From assembly GCF_016808095.1 (NCBI RefSeq), contig NC_068976.1, positions 30,932,371 through 30,996,370 on the forward strand: DNA of 64,000 nt, given 5' to 3'. The notes beneath the pieces were generated by a model. That model did not search any database. It was given only the letters and a program-made list of their open reading frames with translations, and was not told the DNA's origin. This document shows, piece by piece, positions 56,745 through 64,000 of this stretch. How positions within the stretch are numbered: position 1 is the stretch's first letter; every line of letters starts with the position of its first letter. This stretch comes from Vigna angularis (taxonomy: Eukaryota > Streptophyta > Magnoliopsida > Fabales > Fabaceae). The translations under genes and the position numbers were made by a program.

Positions 56745-57949
56745 ATATTTTAAAACGATTAATTTGTTATTTTTAGTTTTTTGTCTCGATTTTACTAAAG
56801 TCTATAAGCTTTACATTTTCAAGTTAAAAATAATAATAAATTATTCAAATAATATAAAACAAAATTTATAATATTAAGAAGTAATTTTATTATTACAAAT
56901 ATCTAATTTAAACCTTTGGAATAAATTATTAAGTACAATGGTTTAATTTATTCTCTTACAAATATAATTAGTTAAAACTTTATATCAATTTTTATGTACG
57001 TACTAAAAATATGAAAAATATTCAACAATAAAAATATTTATATTATAAATTAAGATAATAAAAGATAAATGTGATTTGTTTAAAATAAGACAAAATAAAT
57101 TGGTATGTACCTTATTTTTATTTTGGTTTAAAATAAAATACAAAATAAATTTAGAGTGTTTAAAATAAATTTGGTTTCTTATTTTTATTTTGGTTTGAAA
57201 TGAATTACAAAATAAATTTAGAATGTTTAATATAAATATGAGATAAAAGAAAATGTTCATTTTATCTTTATATTTATTTAAAAAAGGTTGATATTGGTCT
57301 AACATCAAGATAAATTCAAATAATGTCACTTATGCAAGTTTATTTATCATTTTGCTTGCAAATTTTGAAAATGACCTACTCTAAGGACTTCCTAAGTGAA
57401 AAATGTAGCAAAATTTCAAAATTTTAATGGGTACGTGAATGAAATCACAAATAAATACAATGATAAGAGTTGAGAAATTTAAATGTAGTCCAAACCTATC
57501 ACATTGAGTCATGAATTGCGTCTTGATAAGTTAATTGGGACTCGAGATAGTGGCATACAATGTATCGGGAAAAGCAAAGCAAAGCAGATCGAAGATAAAT
57601 TATAGAAAAATATGGTTGATATTTTGTGAAGTGTAAAAACACAGGTGACAAAACAGCCTTCACAAATCCCTGTATTAATTATTATATATGCCCAAATCAT
57701 AGGTGCACTTATATTAGTTGTTCTTCTTCTTCAACCCAACCCGTGAAACTAGGGTGGCAAAAAATCCACTTTTCTTTATCCCATTCATTTTTCTCCAATC
57801 CAATTTATTTAAAATTCATTTTATTACAATTTCAATCCACTTAAAATCCATTTTATTAAATTTAGATTTCAATTTTATCCATATTTTATAATTTTTAACT
57901 GGATATCCATTCTTTCAATTATGATGTTCAATAAAAAATCTAAATATTC
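56745..57949. other. AT-rich DNA with a 67-bp tandem duplication
   Basis: 57112-57178 and 57179-57240 are adjacent near-copies starting TTATTTTTATTTTGGTTT. The 108-codon minus frame at 57003-57329 is low-complexity Asn/Ile/Phe-rich and not credible as a gene. From 57749 (CTAGGGTGGCAAAAAATCC) onward the sequence looks like the decayed end of a DNA transposon enclosing the following repeat array. Confidence 0.5.
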
Positions 57950-58860
57950 AATCTAAATTTTAGTTGAATTAGATTGAAAGTCGAGATGAACTTACTTAGA
58001 TAAAATATTAAGATTGACCAGTCCAGTTCAAACACAAGGTTAAACTTAATCGATTCAGGTTGAAGGTTAAGTTAGGATTGACCTAGAGTGGAGGTCGAGA
58101 CGATTTATATTTTGACTAAAGGATGAAACTAGTTGACTCTGTTCAAAGATCAAGAAGGATCGATGTGAATTGAAGATCAAGATGGACAAACATGGGCTAA
58201 AGGTCAAGAAGGGCTACTCCAGGTCAAAGGTTGATCAAAGGTCGGTTAAAATGGTTTAACCAAATTTTGACCTCATCGACCTTAACCAATATTTTTCCAA
58301 ATTTGTTTAAGTCAGGAATTGCTAAAATACGATCGAATTCAACCAACTAGACTCTAATCAAAATTCAGCTGAATTTTACAGAATTATTCTTTTAAAAAAA
58401 ATTCACCAAAGTTGACCTCATCCAAATTTTGGTAGAATTTTGAATTTACAGAATTAGCTCTTTAAGTAAAATTCGTCCAAGCTAACCTCATCCAAAATTT
58501 GGTTGAATTTTGTCAGGTCGTCCCAATCAAAATTTGGTCAAATTTAATTGAGTTGACCTGACAAAAAGTTGGTTGAGTTAGGCTTGACAAAAATTTGGTC
58601 GATTCAACTTTGTTGGAAATTTGATCGAATTCAACAAAGTCAACTCTGACAACAACTAAACGGAGGCGACTCCAACTAAAATTCGGCCAAATTTGATCGA
58701 GTCGACCCCAACCAAAAGGTCTAACTAGCTTACATGGACATGAGATTGAGATGGATTGGATTTGATCGAAGGTTGAGACATATTGACCTAGGTCGAAAGG
58801 TGAAATAGTTTGACCTAGATTGAGTTAAGAGTTCAGACTGGTTGGACCGTTCAAAATTAA
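57950..58860. repeat. Degenerate GTTGAAGGTC / GTCGACC repeat array
   Basis: Imperfect units such as GGTTGAAGGTTAAG, GACCTAGGTCGAAAGG and CAAAATTTGGTCGAATT, about 20-35 bp each, with strand switches inside the array. It shares its vocabulary with 540-1160. The flanks (57753-57940 and 58860-59070) contain loosely inverted TCCAATTTATTTAAAATTC-type sequences, hinting at a long-inverted-repeat transposon. Confidence 0.6.
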
Positions 58861-59079
58861 CAATGACACAAGTTTTAGAAAGTTCATTTTAAATTTCTTT
58901 TATAAAAATTGGATTTTAGATTTTAAACTTGATCTTTGGATTTGAATTTTAAAAATATCCAAACTAGTTATGCAAAAAAATAGATTTTGATTCAAATCCT
59001 AATCCAATTATTTGGATCTAAAATGCATCTGAATTTGATCTTTAAAAATTCAATTCAACTCTTACCTGACACCAATGAA

Positions 59080-59429
59080 ATTGCTCAAACTTTAAAAACA
59101 AAAAGAAACCTAGGAACTTTATAATTGTGCTTTTTTTTTTTGGATTGAATTACTAGGGATAGCAATTAGTTGTTTTTTTTTTAAATGTGATTTCTAAAAA
59201 CAAGAACGATCAATGAACTTAGTGAAAGATATAATTATTAGAGCATTTTATATTTTAAGGCAGGAAAATGACAAAGGGAGAAAGCCCTTAAAGCCCAACG
59301 CTGATAAGATAGTTATGGGCACAAAAGCTAGGGAACAGAAAAAGAGTGTTGCTCCCTCCACCACCACCAATTGCTCCCTGCACTACCCTATACCCAATTT
59401 ATCTTTGATATAAAACGGATGTCAACATC
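59080..59429. other. Unidentified intergenic sequence
   Basis: No gene. The 66-codon frame at 59213-59413 is not recognised. The segment TGCTCCCTCCACCACC near 59350 is weakly mirrored, inverted, by GGAGGTGTAGG near 60530, suggesting that 59.3-60.6 kb is one element. Confidence 0.35.
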
Positions 59430-60520
59430 TGTTTCACCACCCCATACCCAATTTTATTCAACGGATGTGCTCCATCCGTTGACGGATGTGCCCTCATCTG
59501 TCAACGGATGTGCCCACATCCGTTTAAGTATTTTTTTTTTAGTTTTTTAAATATTATATTTTAATTAATTTATAAATTAATTTAATTTTTTATATTTTTA
59601 TAATATATTACGATAACTAATTTTATTTTATTTAATTAAATAATTATTATTAATTTAACTAAATAATATTTATATATTAATTTAAAATATATAAATTAAT
59701 AAACTAAAAAAAATTACTCCCACAATGGATGTGGCACATCCATTTCATTTATAATATTTATATTATAATAATTAATTAAATAATAATATATAAATTAAAT
59801 TAATAATAATTATTTTATTAAATAAAATAAAATTAATTTATATATAATTATATAATAAATTTAAAATAAAATAAAATAATATTTATATATTAATTTAAAA
59901 TATATAAATTAATAAACTAAACAAGAACTAGTACATCCATTTAACTAATAATAATATAAAAAACATTATAATAATTAATTAAATAATAATATATAAATTA
60001 AATTAATGATAATTATTTTATTTAATAAAATAAAATTAATTTATATATAATTATATAATAAATTTAAAATAAAATTCAATAATATTTATAGATTAATTTT
60101 AAATATATAAATTAATAAACTAAGAAAAAAAAACTACGGTTTGGCTACATAAGATGTGCACATCCGTTTAACTAATAATAATATAAAAAATATTATAATA
60201 ATTAATTAAATAATAATATATAAATTAAATTAATAATAATTATTTTATTAAATAAAATAAAATTAACTTATATATAATTATATAACAAAATTTAAAATAA
60301 AATAAAATAATATTTATAGATTAATTTAAAATATTTAAATTAATAAACTAAGAAAAAAAACTACGGATGTGGTCCATCCGTTTACTTAATAATATAAAAA
60401 ATATTAAATTAATAAACGAAAAACTAAGAAAAAAACTTGAACGGATGTAGCATATCTGTTAACGAATGTGACATATCCGTCAAAGTATTTTTTCTTTAAC
60501 GAGTGTCGACATCCGTTGAA
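59430..60520. repeat. ACGGATGT...ACATCCGT palindromes in a 200-230-bp AT-rich tandem array
   Basis: Pairs of ACGGATGTG and CACATCCGT (or close variants) recur at about 59419, 59460, 59483, 59505, 59724, 59932, 60146, 60363, 60440, 60465 and 60500. Between 59590 and 60420 they alternate with an AT-rich segment, AATAATATTTATATATTAA plus flanking sequence, repeated four times at spacings of about 213, 203 and 230 bp. No coding potential. It is probably the inside of a non-autonomous transposon; the ends are not resolved. Confidence 0.8.
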
Positions 60521-60904
60521 GAAAAAATGTGGAGGTGTAGGATATTTTAAAATATAAAGGGTAGTTTTAGAATTTTCAAAAATTGTGGTGATGTAGGGAT
60601 GGTGCAGAGAATAACCCTCACAGAAAAATGCTACCTCATGGGCCAACTCAAAGGATATAACACATTAATGGAGTTTTTTCTCTTATGCACCCTTAAGTAG
60701 GATTTTGCATCTTACACCCAATCAAATTTCTCTCTTCACCGTATCAAAAAACAACTTTCATTTTTTTTACATAATAAAAAGGGGTGATTGCTTTTAGAAA
60801 AAAAAAATCCCAAAATTGTTTACTGTGATCATGAAAATAGATTCCTTAGGTGATAGGGTGTTGGTAGAAATGTGATAGGATGCAGGAAGCAATATCCCTA
60901 CAAG

Positions 60905-61444
60905 TAGAGCTGTCAAAATAAAATGGATCACAATTCGCGGGTCAATCCAGCCCATCACGGGTTTGAGCCGGGTTAAATTTGAAAAAATTATATTTTTTTA
61001 TCTGGGTCAGATTTCAATCCAGCTCATTTAAACCCGGCTCATGCACGTTAAACCCGTGGTGAGCCGGGTTAGTCCACCAACCTACCTACCTAATTTTATT
61101 TTATCAAAATTTAATTTTAATTTTATAAAAAAATATTTATTATTTTATTTTTACTTGAAAAAATTATTTAAGTTCCTTATTTTCAAAATTAATTAAACAT
61201 TCAGTTGGGAGTGAAATTTATTTAGATTTGAATAATAGAAAGTTTCTATAAATTTTTTTTATTAAAAAAAATGTAATTAAGTGAGCTAGTGAATCAACCC
61301 GTTTATCCACCAACCGTGATGGATTGGGTCGGGTTCGAATTTTTTTGGCTTACTAATAACTGAGTCGGATTGAGTTGGCTTACTAAGTGACCAACCCGTG
61401 GTGGGTCAGGTCGTATCGGATAGGATGACGTTTTAACAGCTCTA
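60905..61444. mobile_element. Non-autonomous hAT-like element, 540 bp
   Basis: The left end TAGAGCTGTCAAAATAAAATG pairs with the inverted right end TTTTAACAGCTCTA. The inner ends carry CACGGGTTTGAGCCGGGTT and its inverse. The flanking octamers CCTACAAG and CGCATAAG match at 5 of 8, compatible with an old hAT TSD. It is the same family as the element at 22698-24874 but lacks the nested insertion. No transposase. Confidence 0.78.
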
Positions 61445-64000
61445 CGCATAAGTATATTACATGAACAGTGTAACAGAAGTGTAAAATCTAGAAAATACTA
61501 AGAGTAAAAGTATATTTTATAAGTGAAACTTGAATATTTTATTTATTAGTAAGAGAGAAGAGAAATTTGTAATAAAATACATTTAATTTTTGTGAGAGAA
61601 AAATGTATCATATATTTGAAGTCGAGTAAGGTCATAATGTGTGTGTGATGTGACATAGTTATTTTTTTAAAAAGGAAAATTTTAATTGTATGATTATAGA
61701 ACGTGTGCTAAATGATGATTCTGAAAGAAATTATCTTAAATTTTGAAAAAATTATTTAGAAGAAGTTTATAAACGAATTATACACTTATATAATCATATG
61801 TTAAATGTGAGATGATTAGTAAAGCAATTAATGTAACTTCAAAATAGAACCATTAAAAAAATAGCATCCTAAATAACTAATATAGGGTGAGAGATTTCAA
61901 AAAGTGTGGTTTGAATAATGTATTATACATTAAAATGAAACATCTTTTAGAATGATAATTTTAATTTTGAGATAATAGTCAATGACAATCTACAATAATA
62001 ATATTGAGAATAGTGTAAAATTAGTCCAACATAATTAGTGTTTTGAATAGAATAAATTAAATACATTAAATTTGATTTGCTTTACTTTTATATCGTTTTA
62101 TATCTTAAATACATTATTTGGATAAGCTAATTTTTCTTTTTTGTTAGGATTTCAATTCCTACTAAATACAAAAACTAATTTTAATATTAAATAATATTTA
62201 CTAATAATAAAAAATCAATTGATGATAATTTTCTTAGTTGAAATCTACAAGGGTTAATTTTGCAAAATCATTGAAATTTTAGTTGAAAATTTCAAAATCA
62301 TCAATAAAAATTATTATAAATATAAACTAAAAAAGAATTATGTGTAGCCTAGTTAACATTTTGGCAAAAATAATTTTAACCATAATGACTAAAATAATCT
62401 AGAATAATATTAGTTACAAAATATCTTTGGCCAAATTATTGTAAATGTGACACCTAGAACATGTTTTATAAAAATGATAGTAGTTTTAAAATGGTAATAC
62501 TCAATTGTTTTAATAATAAAAAACTTTAGTATAAATAAAATTGTTTTGGATCAAGCAAGTGGTGACTACATATTGAGTACTTCTTCTAAATAATTTTATA
62601 AAGATTATATTTGTTTCTCATAGATAATTTTTTATATTGTTTAATTTTTTATGTCAAATATGAAAATTTATAAAGCACATTAGCTCTTTCTTGTTTTTGT
62701 ATGTGTTTGTGTTTTTCTTTTTCTTTTTATAACGATGGTCGCTTGTGAATACGTGAGGAGAGAAAATTACACTTAAAAAAATAACTTGAATAAGAGATAG
62801 ATTAATAGAAACCTTTAATAGGAATTGATTTTTAGTTATTTTTTTAAATAGTATGCAATTGAAGATTGTAATGTAATTTGAATGTTGAACTTAAACTTTT
62901 GAATTATTTTTCAATACATACTTTGGATTGTATATTTCTAACATGATTTTAGACTTAATAATTGTATTATATATAGTTTAAATTAAGGGATTATTGAGTG
63001 TTTAGGATGTTACATATTCCTCAAATTAAACTTAAACACAAATGTCAATGTTCAAAACATTATTTTTAAAATATAGAAATGTATAATTTCGTAACGTTCG
63101 AAAAAAGTTTTTTAATAAATCAATTTATCTCAAAACCAACCAAGAAACTTAAGCAATGTGGAAACAATGACCAAAGATATAATGTTTATCAAATAGATAT
63201 ATTGTTGTTTTCATATTTACTATTAGAATATTGAATAAAGAAATACAATCTTCAATATATAGGCATTTTAGATGTTAAAAATGACAGACACTTCCTTTAA
63301 ATGAGAAATGTCAATGATACCAAATATTGTGTAATGACTCATAACTTTTTTTATTGTTATTTATAATTTTTCATGTATTATTGAATATGACTATATTTTT
63401 TTACTAATTATTTCATTAATACCATATATATATATTTTTTACTTTTAATTCTTGTATAATATGTCTTTTTAAGGCAAGATGAATCGTTAATATTTAAGTT
63501 TTTTCTTTTAACTACAATCACTCCTTTTTCTTTTATATTAAGGACTCACATTTAAGACTCATAACTTTTTTTTTTTAAATTTCTGCCAGTTTTTTTTTTA
63601 AAGGTTACAAGAACCAGAGGAGGTTTGGTCTAATGGAGAAAATAAGTAATTCACAAAAAGTGATAAATTGAAATTAATTGAAGAATAATCCGCGTTCAAT
63701 CTAATTATATTTCGAAGAAAATTTTGTAAAAATAATACGTGAAAGGAAACAAAATAGATAAACAAAAGTTAAGAAAAAGCACATGAGGAAAATGATTGGA
63801 TTGGAGGGATAAAAAGCTGTGCAGAAGCACGTTTGAGTGGCCATGTTCACATTTTACGGTAGCAGCCACCAGTGCGCCATGCTGATACATGTCTGCATCG
63901 TCATCATAACACGTGACATCAACGTCAACGCTCCTATTAAGCAGCCTCTTACATCAATCAAGTCAAATTGATCCATCCAAACAAACCCCAAATAATTAGA
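61445..64000. other. AT-rich intergenic DNA; possible promoter-proximal sequence at the right edge
   Basis: No gene seen. From about 63780 the sequence becomes less AT-rich and holds ACACGTGACATCAACGTCAA (near 63909), with ACGT-core elements of the G-box/ABRE and bZIP type. This may be the promoter of a gene beyond the window. No coding start is visible. The short frame at 63705-63890 is not supported. Confidence 0.4.

Noticed and set aside
57003..57329. 108-codon minus frame
   Set aside because: Asn/Ile/Phe/Lys low complexity from AT-rich DNA with a tandem duplication.

Overview
The window reads as nuclear DNA of a flowering plant, most likely a legume of the bean/cowpea group. The reasons are strongly AT-rich intergenic DNA, long TA/TG microsatellites, spliced genes with GT-AG introns, and a dense mixture of plant LTR retrotransposons (Copia, Sirevirus-type Copia, Ty3/Gypsy including an Athila/Tat-like element), CACTA, hAT and Mutator-like DNA elements. 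The species assignment is inference from general repeat style; no search was run.

Only two host genes could be assembled with confidence, both on the minus strand. The first (9430-14594, nine exons, 1042 aa) encodes a nuclear chromatin protein with an N-terminal Agenet/Tudor-like region, a PHD finger and a C-terminal GNAT acetyltransferase domain, the architecture of the IDM1/ROS4 anti-silencing histone acetyltransferase family. The second (44353-46868, three exons, 340 aa) encodes a 2-oxoglutarate/Fe(II) dioxygenase resembling gibberellin oxidases. A decayed PPR-gene fragment lies near 4.8-5.1 kb.

Layout. 0.5-1.2 kb: degenerate GTTGAAGGTC repeats. 2.2-8.2 kb: a non-autonomous CACTA element and two Mutator-like elements, all with perfect target-site duplications (TSDs). 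9.4-14.6 kb: the IDM1-like gene. 17-25 kb: a nested transposon cluster, in which an LTR-like sequence is split by an odd Copia derivative and a second LTR-like sequence is split by a hAT element that itself contains a Mutator-like element. 25-31.8 kb: gene-poor AT-rich DNA with microsatellites and a small GC island. 31.9-39.4 kb: a Gypsy pol relic cut by a Sirevirus with an intact 5' LTR, gag and pol but no visible 3' LTR. 40.9-43.9 kb: a 296-bp Mutator-like MITE and a 2.4-kb LTR-like element with a GC-rich palindromic array. 44.4-46.9 kb: the dioxygenase gene. 48.1-56.7 kb: a minisatellite interrupted by a complete 7.2-kb Athila-like element that has lost reverse transcriptase and most of integrase. 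58-61.4 kb: degenerate repeats, a palindrome-rich ~210-bp tandem array and a small hAT element. The remainder is AT-rich with no gene seen.

The two genes do not form a pathway. The most distinctive content is the repeat biology: arrays of GC-rich palindromes (TTCGC..GCGAA) shared by several otherwise different LTR elements, a ten-copy TTAATCGATTAA palindrome array in a Sirevirus LTR, and a Copia derivative whose terminal repeats consist mainly of reverse-transcriptase coding sequence.
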